A DNA stretch of 64,000 nucleotides from Cystobacter fuscus (GCF_002305875.1 NZ_CP022098.1:11904001-11968000); one strand, 5' to 3'; positions 41,710-50,662 are shown, counted from the first letter of the stretch. Numbers and translations: made by a program. Notes: generated by a model not told the origin, from the sequence alone.

Positions 41710-42390
41710 CTACTCCACGTCCCGACGCAGGCGCTCGACATCCAACAGGGTGATCTGCCCACCGTCGAGGGCGAGCAGGCCGTCCTGCACGTAGTTGCGC
41801 AGCCACTTGTTGACGCTCTCGCGCGTCACCCCACACTGGTTGGCCAGCTCCACCTGGGTGCGCTTGGGCAGCACGACGCCCCCGGGGCCCGGCTGCCCCT
41901 GGGTGCGCGCCAGCTCCAGCAACACCCGCACCAGCCGCGCGCGCCCCTCCAGGAAGGCGGCGTCATGCACCAACTGGGTGACGCGCCGCACCATGCGGCT
42001 GAGCACCGCCAGCAGGCCCATGGCCACCAGGGGCCGCTCCGCGAGGAAGCGCCGGAAGTCCTCCTGGTGCAGGCTCAACAGGTGGGTCTCCTCGCGCGCC
42101 ACCGCGTCCGTCGAGCGCGGCTCTCCATCCAGCAGCGCCAGTTCCCCGAAGGAGTCGCCCCGGTGCAGCATCGCCAGGATGACCTCGCGGCCCTCCGAGG
42201 AACTCAACCGGATGGCCACCTCGCCCCGGCGGACGATGAACAAGGCCGTCCCCACGTCCCCCTTGTGGAAGATGACCTCGCCCTTGACGTAGCGCCGCTG
42301 CTGCATCAGTCCCGAGAGATGCCCCAGGTCCTCTTCCGAGAGCTGCTCGAACATGGGGATTTGCGCCAGCAGTTGCGAATAGGGCGGCAT
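41710..42390 (-). CDS. Crp/Fnr-family transcriptional regulator
   Basis: The 226-residue regulator has an N-terminal cyclic-nucleotide-type beta-roll (about residues 12-125, with FHKGDVGTALFIVRRGEVAIRL and GDSFGELALLDGEPRSTDAVA). A dimer helix and a winged helix follow, with recognition segment TQVELANQCGVTRESVNKWLRNY. The RE pair in TRES corresponds to the residues that in E. coli CRP read the TGTGA core, which fits the adjacent TGTGA-N6-TCACA sites. GELAL and the Arg in GEPRSTDA match the cAMP pocket. No Cys cluster for Fe-S is present. Confidence 0.9.
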   Translation of the reverse strand: MPPYSQLLAQIPMFEQLSEEDLGHLSGLMQQRRYVKGEVIFHKGDVGTALFIVRRGEVAIRLSSSEGREVILAMLHRGDSFGELALLDGEPRSTDAVAREETHLLSLHQEDFRRFLAERPLVAMGLLAVLSRMVRRVTQLVHDAAFLEGRARLVRVLLELARTQGQPGPGGVVLPKRTQVELANQCGVTRESVNKWLRNYVQDGLLALDGGQITLLDVERLRRDVE

Positions 42391-42447
42391 GAATCAACCT
42401 CGGCGTCCAGGCGGGGGGAACTGGCAAGCGGGAAAGTCTCTACTTGC

Positions 42448-42475
42448 TGGTCCCCGGGACCAAAAGGAATTTGGT
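42448..42475. promoter_or_regulatory. two overlapping palindromes upstream of the Crp-type gene
   Basis: TGGTCCC-C-GGGACCA (42448-42462) overlaps ACCAAA-AGGAA-TTTGGT (42459-42475), 58-85 bp upstream of the start at 42390. Two dyads in one promoter suggest operators, but the binding protein is unknown. Confidence 0.35.
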
Positions 42476-42662
42476 GATGCTCCCGGCGCGGAATGCTCGC
42501 TCGTGGGCATGCCGACGACGGCGGGCCGGGAGTCCGAGCGAGGAGCCATGACCCGGCCCCACCCCCAGGGTCCGCTTGCCAAGAGAGGGGGGGTGGGTGT
42601 AACGCCTTATGGAGAGCAGCAAGCGTGGATGCCACGAAGGTGGTCCTCGAAAACCGACGAGC

Positions 42663-43232
42663 ATGACCGCAGAGGCATCATCCACCCTTCCCACTCCCCG
42701 GCCGCCCCAATGTCCCCGTTGTGGGACACTGGTACCGAACACGCCGTCGGGCACGCAGGTCATCCGCTGCGCGGGATGCGGGGCCGCGCTCCAGGTGAGC
42801 GTGCGCCCCATGGACGTGGCACGCACGCCCGAGCCCTCCACGGCCGTGGCGGAAGGGGCCGCCCGCCCCCGTCGCCGCCCCATGGTGGAGGTGCCCGGCC
42901 CCCAGCGCGCCAACGCCCAGCCCGTCCCCACCTTCACGGTGGAGTTGTCCCAGTCCGACATCGACACCGAGGGCATCGAGCCCGAGGGCAAGCCGCCCGC
43001 CCAGGCCCCCGCCGCCGCGCCCCTTCCCCCACCGCCTCCACCGCCCGCCATCCTCGACACGCCCTGGTTCGCCGAGGACATCGAGCGGCTGCCCGAGGCG
43101 AACGCGAGTCTCGGACAACTCGCCCTGGAGAACTTCGAGTCCCTGCCTCCCCTGCGCCCGCGGCCGGATGTGCCCTCCGCCTCGCGCGGCCCACCGTCCA
43201 CCTCCCAGCCCCCGTCCTCCCGCGGCAAGTGA
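42663..43232 (+). CDS. zinc-ribbon protein with Pro-rich tail
   Basis: The protein (about 189 residues from ATG 42663; ATG 42609 is an alternative) begins with a zinc ribbon, CPRCGTLVP ... VIRCAGCG. A long disordered region rich in Pro and Ala follows, including a run of seven prolines. A short acidic segment near the end (WFAEDIERLPEANASLGQLALE) may be an interaction motif. It heads the run of same-strand genes leading to the kinase and chaperones. Function is unknown; zinc-ribbon proteins of this type often serve as adaptors. Confidence 0.65.
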   Translation: MTAEASSTLPTPRPPQCPRCGTLVPNTPSGTQVIRCAGCGAALQVSVRPMDVARTPEPSTAVAEGAARPRRRPMVEVPGPQRANAQPVPTFTVELSQSDIDTEGIEPEGKPPAQAPAAAPLPPPPPPPAILDTPWFAEDIERLPEANASLGQLALENFESLPPLRPRPDVPSASRGPPSTSQPPSSRGK

Positions 43233-43363
43233 ACACCGCCCGGCTGGTCGGAGAGCGGACGAGCCATGTCCGCTGGAATCCCGCGCGGAAGGGTGCGGTA
43301 TCATCCCCCGGGCGCGGGCTCTCATGGCGCACCGCTTCTCGTGGAGGGAGTGAACGCAGCGTG

Positions 43364-44500
43364 ATGAGGAACGCAACCAGCAGGGAGCCGCTCAAGGGCC
43401 TCCCGGCGGATCTCCAGACAGCCCGGCGGGGCTGCGCCGATCTGGGCCCCCAGGTCGAGCGCATCGCCGAGCAGCTCGCCGCCGCGCTGCGGCAGGCGTC
43501 GCAGGAGCTCCACCGGCTGGAGTCCCAGCGCGACGAGCTGCGCCGGAGCGCTCGCGACACGCCGCCTCCCGTGATGCCCAGGCTGCTCGAGCGCATCGAG
43601 GAGCAGGGCCAGTGCGTGCAGCGACTGGAGCGCGCCCACCAGGGGCTCGAGGAGCTGCGCGCGGCGCTCGGCTCCATGGGGGAGCACCTGGAGCGCGGCC
43701 TCGAGCAGCAGGCCACGGAGCGGCACGAGCACGAGGCCATCCTGCGCGAGGAGAAGCGGATGTGGCTGCGCGAGCTGCTCTCCCTGCGCCAGCGGCTGGA
43801 GGGCGCGGAATCGGCCGCCGAGCGGCCCCGCGCCGGCAACGACGACCTGGCCCGGCTGCGCGCCGAGAAGGAGCGGCTCACCCAGCGCGTGGCCGAGCTC
43901 GAGCGGGGCCTCTCCGCCCGGGACGAGACGCTGCTGGCCAAGGAGCAGACGCTCGCGGACCTGCGCAAGATGGTGTCCCTGCTCACCCCGGCTCCGCCCA
44001 CGCCTCCCGCCACTCCGACTCCCGCCGAGCGCCTGCCAGCCGTAGCGGAGTCCACCGCGCGGCCGCGCTCCGCCCCGACGCCCACGGAGCAGCTGTTCGG
44101 CAACAACACGATGCAGTTGGCCCAGCACCTGCTGGAGTCGCTCGGCACCGGGGAGGTGGAGGAGGCCATGCCCGCGCCGCCCCCACCTCCGCCCAAGCCC
44201 GAGCGCAGACCCACCAGCCGGGAGATCCGCTTCGGGCCGCTCGACGAGTTCACGGTGGGCCCGCCGTCCCTGCCTCCACCGGTGCCGTCCATGTCGCCGC
44301 TGGTTCCGGGGATGCCGCCTCCTCCGCCACCCGTCATGCCCAAGGCCAGCGCGCGCGTGCCCACCGCGTCCCGCACGCCCTCCACCATCACGCCCACCGT
44401 CCCCCTGATGGAGCGTCCGGGCACGCTCGTCATCAGCGAGGACATGTTCAACGACGTGCTCGCCGAGCAGAACGAGCCCGGTCCCACCGGTAGGAAATGA
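43364..44500 (+). CDS. coiled-coil protein upstream of the kinase
   Basis: The 378-residue protein has a long coiled coil (about residues 20-210: VERIAEQLAAALRQASQELHRLESQRDELRR, LRAEKERLTQRVAELERGL). A Pro/Thr-rich C-terminal half carries a conserved-looking EQLFGNNTMQLAQHLLESLG and ends with TLVISEDMFNDVLAEQNEPG. The tail has many Ser and Thr and could be a target of the next-door kinase (inference). Its stop overlaps the kinase start by ATGA, so the two are coupled. A GTG directly before the ATG is an equal start candidate. Confidence 0.72.
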   Translation: MRNATSREPLKGLPADLQTARRGCADLGPQVERIAEQLAAALRQASQELHRLESQRDELRRSARDTPPPVMPRLLERIEEQGQCVQRLERAHQGLEELRAALGSMGEHLERGLEQQATERHEHEAILREEKRMWLRELLSLRQRLEGAESAAERPRAGNDDLARLRAEKERLTQRVAELERGLSARDETLLAKEQTLADLRKMVSLLTPAPPTPPATPTPAERLPAVAESTARPRSAPTPTEQLFGNNTMQLAQHLLESLGTGEVEEAMPAPPPPPPKPERRPTSREIRFGPLDEFTVGPPSLPPPVPSMSPLVPGMPPPPPPVMPKASARVPTASRTPSTITPTVPLMERPGTLVISEDMFNDVLAEQNEPGPTGRK

Positions 44501-45558
44501 GCAACCCGTCTGGCCACCCCACCCTGCCGGCGCGCTTCGGCCGCTATGTCCTGCTCAGCCACCTGGGGCGCGGGGGCATGGCGGACATCTACCGCGGCGT
44601 GGCGCTCGGGGCCGGGGGCTTCGCCAAGCCCGTGGTCGTCAAGCGCGTGCTCCCCGAGGCCATCCTCCAGGAGTCCGCGGTGAAGATGTTCATCGAGGAG
44701 GCGCGGCTGTCCGCGCTCCTGCAGCACATGAACATCGCGCAGATCTTCGACTTCGGAGAGCAGCGCGGCGAGTACTTCATCGCCATGGAGTTCATCCATG
44801 GCCGCGACCTGCACGACATGATGCGGCGCGTGGCGGCGCGCGGCCAGGGCATCCCCGTGCACATCGCCTGCTACATCGCCATGGAGGTGCTCAAGGGCCT
44901 GGACTACGCGCACCGCGCGCGCTCGGCCGCGGGCGAGCCCCTGCAGCTGGTGCACCGCGACGTCAACCCCACCAACATCATCATCTCCTTCGAGGGAGAG
45001 GTGAAGCTGCTCGACTTCGGCGTCGCCCTGGTGGGCAACTCGGGCAGCACCAACAACGTGCGCGGCAAGCCGGGCTACATCCCGCCCGAGCAGCTCGCGC
45101 GCAAGAAGGCCGACGGGCGCGGTGACATCTTCGCGCTCGGCATCACCCTCTACGAGATGCTCTCGCGGCGCCATGCCTTCAAGCAGGGCACGGTGATGGA
45201 CGTGCTCAAGCAGACGGTGGCGCTGCGCGCCCGGCCCCTGCGCCTGCAGGACGCGGCCCCCTTCCTGCCCGAGGCGCTGTGCAACGTGGTCAACCGCAGC
45301 GTGCTGGCCAACCCGGACGAGCGCTACCAGACGGCCGCCGACGTGCTCGACGCGCTGGATGAGTTCCTCCTGTCCGCGGGCCTGCGCGTGTCCCAGCGCG
45401 ACCTCGCCGCGCTCATGGCCACCTGCTACGAGCCCGAGGTGCGCGCCCCTCCCGTGCAGCCGCCCATCCCCCCGGGCCTGCTCGCCCAGGAGGCCCCCCG
45501 GCGGCCGCCGGCCCCACGTACACCGTGCGCGAGCCGGGCGGCGGCCTCTACCTCATGA
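44497..45558 (+). CDS. Ser/Thr protein kinase (Hanks type), frameshifted after residue about 333
   Basis: The kinase domain is complete: Gly loop LGRGGMADIY (residues 23-32), ATP Lys49 in VVVKRV, Glu68, catalytic loop HRDVNPTN (153-160), DFG (173-175) and GKPGYIPPEQ. Such myxobacterial kinases phosphorylate regulators in development and stress. Beyond residue 333 the frame yields an unnatural Arg/Pro/Ser tail, while the -1 frame continues as good protein (GPPAAAGPTYTVREPGGG). Adding one C to the C6 run at 45494-45499 would join the two frames. So the true gene is probably 44497-46448, about 650 residues, broken by a one-base loss, by a read error, or by slippage used for regulation. Confidence 0.85.
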   Translation: MSNPSGHPTLPARFGRYVLLSHLGRGGMADIYRGVALGAGGFAKPVVVKRVLPEAILQESAVKMFIEEARLSALLQHMNIAQIFDFGEQRGEYFIAMEFIHGRDLHDMMRRVAARGQGIPVHIACYIAMEVLKGLDYAHRARSAAGEPLQLVHRDVNPTNIIISFEGEVKLLDFGVALVGNSGSTNNVRGKPGYIPPEQLARKKADGRGDIFALGITLYEMLSRRHAFKQGTVMDVLKQTVALRARPLRLQDAAPFLPEALCNVVNRSVLANPDERYQTAADVLDALDEFLLSAGLRVSQRDLAALMATCYEPEVRAPPVQPPIPPGLLAQEAPRRPPAPRTPCASRAAASTS

Positions 45559-46448
45559 AGCTGGGCGAGGAGGACGTGCAGCTGCTCTTCGCCTCCGGCA
45601 AGCTCTCGCCCGACGTGCAGGTGTCCCAGTCCGGCGGCCCCTTCCTGTCCCCCTCCGCCTTCCCGCGCCTGAGCGCTGCGGCGAACGCCGCCCACGAGCG
45701 CCTCGCCGCCCGGCGCGCCACCGCCCCCCGCCCCCGCTACGCCGGCAACCTCACCCTCGCCTCGCCCCTGCGCGTCATGGCGCGGCTGATGCTCGCGCGC
45801 GTCACCGGCCGGCTGCACTTCGAGGACAACCGCGTCCACAAGGAGCTGTTCCTCAAGGCGGGGCAGATCATCGCCGTGCGCTCGAGCCTCGCCGCGGACC
45901 GCTTCGGCCCCTTCCTCCTGAGCCAGGGCAAGCTGACCACCGAGCAGTGGCAGCGCGCGGTGGAGGGCACGCGCCCCTTCTCCGGCCGGCTGCTGGAGGC
46001 GCTGCTGGCCTCCCGCGTCCTGTCCCCCGCGGAGCTCGCCGAGTGGACACGCGAGCACCGCCGCTCCGTCGCGCTCGGCCTGCTCACCTGGGCACGCGGC
46101 CGCTACGCCTTCTTCGAGAACGAGACGCCCATCAACGACGGCTCCGAGGAGCGGCTGGGGGGCCTGGCGCTGCTCAACGAGGGCCTGCGCATGCACTACC
46201 CCCTGGAGCGCCTGGTGCGCGAGCAGGAGCCGCTGCGCCACAAGCCGCTCTACCGCAACCTGGACGCCCCCGTGACGGCCAACGACCTGAGCCTGTCGGC
46301 CTCCGAGCTGCGCGCCGCCTCACTGCTGAACAAGCCGGGGCATACCCTGTCCGGCGCGCTTGCGGAACTCAAGCGTCCGGAGGATGAAGTGGCCCTGCGC
46401 CGGGTGGCGTTGCTCTTCACCGAGGTCGGGCTGCTGGCATCGGCCTGA
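45525..46448 (+). CDS. C-terminal part of the frameshifted kinase (DUF4388/PATAN-like region)
   Basis: This frame (307 residues if it began at GTG 45525) reads naturally from further upstream (about 45492), within the kinase 3' end and in the -1 frame. It contains LYLMKLGEEDVQLLFASGKLSPDVQV, then RVMARLMLARVTGRLHFEDNRVHKELFLKAGQIIAVRSS. The latter matches the DUF4388/PATAN-type module common in deltaproteobacterial signalling proteins. WARGRYAFFENE and a helical end follow. As one chain with the kinase it would be a regulatory tail. As a separate protein it would need reinitiation at GTG 45525, which has no clear ribosome site. Confidence 0.6.
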   Translation: MREPGGGLYLMKLGEEDVQLLFASGKLSPDVQVSQSGGPFLSPSAFPRLSAAANAAHERLAARRATAPRPRYAGNLTLASPLRVMARLMLARVTGRLHFEDNRVHKELFLKAGQIIAVRSSLAADRFGPFLLSQGKLTTEQWQRAVEGTRPFSGRLLEALLASRVLSPAELAEWTREHRRSVALGLLTWARGRYAFFENETPINDGSEERLGGLALLNEGLRMHYPLERLVREQEPLRHKPLYRNLDAPVTANDLSLSASELRAASLLNKPGHTLSGALAELKRPEDEVALRRVALLFTEVGLLASA

Positions 46449-46478
46449 AAAGAGCGGCCCGGCGGACGAGGGGCGCCG

Positions 46479-48014
46479 ATGGGAATCGTTCTCGGAATCG
46501 ATCTGGGCACGACCAACAGCTGCATGGCCCGGGTGGACCCCGCCACGGGGCAGGCCCGCGTCCTGCTCAACCGCGAGGGCGAGCGCACCACCCCCTCCGT
46601 CGTCGCCTTCGACGTCTCGGGTCGGGTGACGGTGGGCAGCGCCGCGCGCCGCCAGGCCGCGCTCCACCCGCGTGACACCATCTTCGGCGCCAAGCGCCTC
46701 GTGGGCCGGCGCTTCGCGGACCCCGCCGTGCAGGCCATGCGCAAGCTGCTGCCCTACGAGGTGGCCGCCGACGCCGACGGCAACGCCGCGGTGCGCGTGC
46801 ACGGCCAGCTCAAGAGCCCCTCCGAGGTGCTCTCCCACGTGCTGCGCTACCTCAAGGAGAGCGCCGAGAACAACCTGGGCCAGCCCGTGGACGGCGCCGT
46901 CATCACCGTGCCCGCCTACTTCGACGAGGTGCAACGCCAGGAGACGAAGCTCGCGGGCGAGCGCGCCGGGCTCACCGTGCACCGGCTGCTCAACGAGCCC
47001 ACCGCCGCCATGCTCGCCTGCCGCGTGGACGAGTCGCGCGCGGAGAACATCGCCGTGTTCGACCTGGGCGGGGGCACCTTCGACATCTCGCTGCTGCACG
47101 TGGAGGGCGAGGTGGTGCAGGTGCTCGCCACCTGCGGCGACAACCAGCTCGGCGGCGACAACATCGACGAGCTGCTCGTGGACGCGCTGCGCCGCATCTT
47201 CCTCAAGCAGACGGGCCAGGACCTGGGCACCCACCCCGAGGCGCTCTGGCGCCTCAAGGAGGCCTCCGAGTCCACCAAGCGCGTCCTGTCCGAGCGCGAG
47301 CAGACGGCGCTCGACTTGCCCTACCTCACCACCACCAGCGGCGGCGAGCCCCTGCACCTGTCCCTGCCCTCCTTCTCGCGCACGCTCCTGGAGAACCTGT
47401 CCCAGCGCGAGCTGGAGCGGCTGCGCGGCCCGTGCGAGCAGGCCATGCGCGACGCGGGCCTGGCGCTCGCGGACATCCACCGCGTGGTGCTCGTGGGCGG
47501 CATGACGCGCATGCCCGCGGTACGCGCGCGCGCCGAGCGCTACCTGGGCCGCCCGGGCGAGCGCTCCGTCAACCCCGACGAGGCCGTGGCGCTCGGCGCC
47601 GCGCTCGAGGCGGACATCGTCGCCGGGGACTCGCCCGCGGCGCCCCAGGTGCTGCTGCTGGACGTGCTCTCGCGCAGCCTGGGCATCCGCACCGAGGGCG
47701 GCCGCTTCAGCGTCCTCATCCCCCGCAACACCACCATCCCCACGCGCGAGACGAAGGTGTTCACCACCACCTTCGATCAACAGACGCACGTGGACCTGGA
47801 GGTGTACCAGGGCGAGTCCCCCACGGTGGATGGCAACCGCTACCTGGGCGAGCTGCGGCTCACGGAGCTGACGCCCGCGGCGGCCGGGGCGGTGCGCGTG
47901 GCGGTGGACTTCACCATCGACGCGGACGGTATCCTCCAGGTGACGGCGCGCGAGCCCGCCACCGGCCGCAAGGCCCAGGCCACGCTGCGTCCCCCCACCG
48001 CCGCCTCCCCCTGA
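46479..48014 (+). CDS. Hsp70-family chaperone without lid (DnaK-like)
   Basis: The 511-residue protein has a canonical Hsp70 ATPase domain (GIDLGTTNSCMARV, VITVPAYFDEVQRQETK, LLNEPTAAML, FDLGGGTFDISLLHV, VVLVGGMTRMPAVR, NPDEAVALGAALEA). A beta-sandwich substrate domain follows (VLSRSLGIRTEGGRFSVLIPRNTTIP, to about residue 500). The helical lid found in 630-640-residue DnaK is missing. It is therefore a divergent chaperone, likely specialised. It starts 30 bp after the kinase tail and 13 bp before a J-domain gene, so kinase, Hsp70 and J protein probably act together. Confidence 0.9.
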   Translation: MGIVLGIDLGTTNSCMARVDPATGQARVLLNREGERTTPSVVAFDVSGRVTVGSAARRQAALHPRDTIFGAKRLVGRRFADPAVQAMRKLLPYEVAADADGNAAVRVHGQLKSPSEVLSHVLRYLKESAENNLGQPVDGAVITVPAYFDEVQRQETKLAGERAGLTVHRLLNEPTAAMLACRVDESRAENIAVFDLGGGTFDISLLHVEGEVVQVLATCGDNQLGGDNIDELLVDALRRIFLKQTGQDLGTHPEALWRLKEASESTKRVLSEREQTALDLPYLTTTSGGEPLHLSLPSFSRTLLENLSQRELERLRGPCEQAMRDAGLALADIHRVVLVGGMTRMPAVRARAERYLGRPGERSVNPDEAVALGAALEADIVAGDSPAAPQVLLLDVLSRSLGIRTEGGRFSVLIPRNTTIPTRETKVFTTTFDQQTHVDLEVYQGESPTVDGNRYLGELRLTELTPAAAGAVRVAVDFTIDADGILQVTAREPATGRKAQATLRPPTAASP

Positions 48015-48027
48015 GAGGGCCCCCGCC

Positions 48028-48669
48028 ATGTCCCAGGACGCTCCGCCGGATCAAACTCCCCCGCCCAACCCCTTCGTGGTGCTCGGGCTCCAGGGCACCG
48101 AGGACCTGCCCGCCATCCGCAAGGCCTTCCTGCGCATCGCCGCGAACTCGCACCCGGACCGGCTGCGCGCCCGCTCCCCGGAGGAGAAGGCCCAGGCCCT
48201 GGAGGTGTTCCTCGCGGCCAAGAAGGCCTTCGAGACGCTGAGCCAGCCGGACAAGCGGCGCGAGTGGAGCGAGAAGATGGCCCCGAGCAAGCTCCGGCCC
48301 TCGATTCCCGTGCGCCCCGGCTCCGCCCCCACTCCGGCCTTCGGCGTCCCCGTCTACGTGCCCTCGCCGCGTCCCCCGCCGGACACCGCGGCGCAGCAGC
48401 TCTACAAGCTGGGGATGCTGGCGCTGGAGGCGCAGGACTACGGCAAGGCGCTCGGCATGTTCTCCCGGGCCGCCCGGCTGCTGCCCACGCCGCGCTACCA
48501 GGCCATGGAGCTGGTGTGCCGTGGCCACCAGTACCTGAGCACCCGCTTCTTCGATCGCGCCCGCGAGAGCTTCGAGCAGGCCCTGCAACTGCACCCCGAG
48601 TGCCGCGAGGCCCAGGTGAGCCTCGAGCTCGTCGACAAGCAGTCCGGCCGCTACCTCAAGGGACGCTAG
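48028..48669 (+). CDS. J-domain protein with TPR-like repeats
   Basis: The 213-residue protein carries a J domain (about residues 14-75) with the essential HPD in ANSHPDRLR, then a Pro-rich linker. Helical repeats of TPR type (about 120-205) follow: LYKLGMLALEAQDYGKALGMFSRAARL and FFDRARESFEQALQLHPECREAQ. J domains stimulate Hsp70 ATPase, so this is the co-chaperone of the gene 13 bp upstream. The TPR part would choose clients. Convergent with the TonB gene. Confidence 0.88.
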   Translation: MSQDAPPDQTPPPNPFVVLGLQGTEDLPAIRKAFLRIAANSHPDRLRARSPEEKAQALEVFLAAKKAFETLSQPDKRREWSEKMAPSKLRPSIPVRPGSAPTPAFGVPVYVPSPRPPPDTAAQQLYKLGMLALEAQDYGKALGMFSRAARLLPTPRYQAMELVCRGHQYLSTRFFDRARESFEQALQLHPECREAQVSLELVDKQSGRYLKGR

Positions 48670-48691
48670 AGGGGACGCCAGACGCCCCGCG

Positions 48692-49459
48692 TCACTGGAT
48701 GGTGATGGGGATGTTGTAGAGGAAGCACACCGGCACCTTCTGGGGCTTGTACTGCCAGCCGTCGCGGATGCCGGAGATGATGTCCGAGTCCGCGCCGGGC
48801 ACGGACTTCACCGCGGTGACCTCGTAGACGTTGCCCTCGGTGGACACGCAGATGCGGTAGAGGCCCGTGAGCGTGCCCTGGCCGCGGTGCGACTGCTTGA
48901 AGACCTCGGACAGCCGCGGCGGCGTCTGCCGCACCACGTCACGCTGGATCACGAACGGGGGCACGTTCTTGGGCTTCACCACCTCGCCCGTGCCGCCCAG
49001 GGTGCCGCCGAGCTGCCCGCCCACCGTCCCACCGACCACGCCCCCCACGACACCGCCGGCCACTCCCCCCTCCACCCCGCCCGCGACCCCCGCCGGATTC
49101 TCCGCCGCGGGGGTGGGCTCGGGCTCCGGCTCCGGCTCCGGTTCCGGCTCCGGCTCGGGCTTCTTCGGCTCTTCCTTGATGGGCTCGATCTTCTCCGGCT
49201 TGCGCAGCACCACCTCCTTGCGGGGCGTGGGCTTGCGCTGCTGCTGGACCACGGGGCGCGGACCGCCCGCCGGAGGCGGCGGGGGAGGCGGCGGCAACTG
49301 GCGCAACAACGTCAGCTCCACCTCCTTCTTCTCCTCTGGTTTTGCCTTCGGCGTGGCCATCAACACCAGCGCGGCGATCACCCCTACGTGGATAACCACG
49401 GAAAACAGGGCAGGACCGGCCAAGTGGGAAGATGTGGAAGCAGTCTGCTGCTCGAACAT
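48692..49459 (-). CDS. TonB-type energy transducer
   Basis: The 255-residue protein has one N-terminal membrane anchor (about residues 15-36, LFSVVIHVGVIAALVLMA). A long periplasmic linker follows with a poly-Pro run, an EP-repeat of about seven units, and a Gly/Val repeat (VAGGV, VVGGV). The C-terminal TonB-like domain ends YRICVSTEGNVYEVTAVKSVPGAD, SGIRDGWQYKPQ and CFLYNIPITIQ. It should span the periplasm and energise receptors, most likely the Oar-like receptor at 50663, whose lipoprotein partner is divergent. The EP and GG repeats are encoded by tandem DNA repeats that could vary in number between strains. Confidence 0.85.
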   Translation of the reverse strand: MFEQQTASTSSHLAGPALFSVVIHVGVIAALVLMATPKAKPEEKKEVELTLLRQLPPPPPPPPAGGPRPVVQQQRKPTPRKEVVLRKPEKIEPIKEEPKKPEPEPEPEPEPEPEPTPAAENPAGVAGGVEGGVAGGVVGGVVGGTVGGQLGGTLGGTGEVVKPKNVPPFVIQRDVVRQTPPRLSEVFKQSHRGQGTLTGLYRICVSTEGNVYEVTAVKSVPGADSDIISGIRDGWQYKPQKVPVCFLYNIPITIQ

Positions 49460-49673
49460 GGGGCCTGGAGCGGAGAGGTTCTTCCTCTCAATACCACAGT
49501 CCCGGGCGCTGTCTTCCCTACTCCCCGGGTCAAGGGGTGAACTCCATGTGAAAAGCCACCCCCTTATTGGAAATTGGTACGAAGTGTTGATAGATGACCG
49601 TCCCGGCCGCGGTGGCGTTCGCAGTCGGGCGTTCGTGCCGTGAGCCCCCTCCTCCATTTCCCCCGAGGCTCTC

Positions 49674-50633
49674 GTGCGAACGAAGCAGAAGTGGGCGCTC
49701 ACGCTGTTGACGGCGTTGGGTGCCATGTCGTGTGGTGATTCGCAGCCGGTCGATCCGTACCAGAGCTTCATCGACGGTACGAGGCTCGATGCGAAGTTCC
49801 AGCCCACCGCGGGTTGTGGCCCCCTGGACAAGGAAGGCAAGCCGAGCACCCTGAAGTGCTACCAGTACTCCAAGGGCTGGTTCAACGGAGAGGAGCGCAG
49901 CTTCCACAACCTGGCGCTCACCACGCCCAAGGATCAGCTGGTGAAGACCAGCACGGCGACGGGCATCTCGTACGACTTCCCCGAGGGCTGCGCGACCGGC
50001 AAGCCGTTCGATCAGCGCAAGGACACGTACCCCGAGGACATCCAGTACTCCGTGTTCGACACCCTGCCCCTGTCGACCAGCGCGATCCCCCTGGTGCGCG
50101 TGAAGGGATGGACCGGGGTGTCCAGCTTCACCTGCAATGCCATCAAGAACGATCAGTCCCTCAAGGACGGCGTGTTTGGCGGCGGCGAGGCGGAAGGCGA
50201 GAGCTACGCGGTGCGCGCGATCATCGACCCGACGTTCGCCTACGCGCGTCCCAATGACACCGCGCCCCTCACCCAGTTCACCTATGGCTGGCACCGCGCC
50301 CTGCTGCTCGCCTACCTGGACGGCGGCCCGGTGCCCGTGGACGGCAACGGCAACGTGAAGACGATGGATGGCCTGTGGCTCAAGCCCAGCTCGAGCAGCG
50401 CCAAGCCCACCGACCTCAACGCCCGGCTCGTGTTCCAGGCCCGCCCTGGCGAGGCCAACTGGTCTCCCGTGGTGCGGCTGCGCGAGGTGTCGGTGTCGGC
50501 CAACACCACCTTCAAGTCGCTCTGCTACACCGAGCCCTGTCCCGAGGACGCCTTCAACATGGCGACCACGCCCGTCACCTACACGGGTGTGCTCTTCCTC
50601 GGACCTGTCCTTCCCGCTGTTCCCGCCCCGTGA
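49674..50633 (+). CDS. lipoprotein partner of the Oar-like receptor
   Basis: The 319-residue lipoprotein starts with GTG and has a lipobox GAMSC (about Cys20). The mature part contains a Cys pair (GCGPLDKEG ... LKCYQYSKGW), a central domain with SYDFPEGCATGKPFDQRKD and a late Cys pair (SLCYTEPCPED). No family was recognised. It lies 29 bp upstream of an Oar-like receptor on the same strand and divergent from a TonB gene. A surface lipoprotein that binds cargo and delivers it to the barrel (SusD-like logic) is a reasonable inference. Confidence 0.7.
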   Translation: MRTKQKWALTLLTALGAMSCGDSQPVDPYQSFIDGTRLDAKFQPTAGCGPLDKEGKPSTLKCYQYSKGWFNGEERSFHNLALTTPKDQLVKTSTATGISYDFPEGCATGKPFDQRKDTYPEDIQYSVFDTLPLSTSAIPLVRVKGWTGVSSFTCNAIKNDQSLKDGVFGGGEAEGESYAVRAIIDPTFAYARPNDTAPLTQFTYGWHRALLLAYLDGGPVPVDGNGNVKTMDGLWLKPSSSSAKPTDLNARLVFQARPGEANWSPVVRLREVSVSANTTFKSLCYTEPCPEDAFNMATTPVTYTGVLFLGPVLPAVPAP

Positions 50634-50662
50634 CGTTCACCCCCTCTTCCGAGCTCGCCCCC

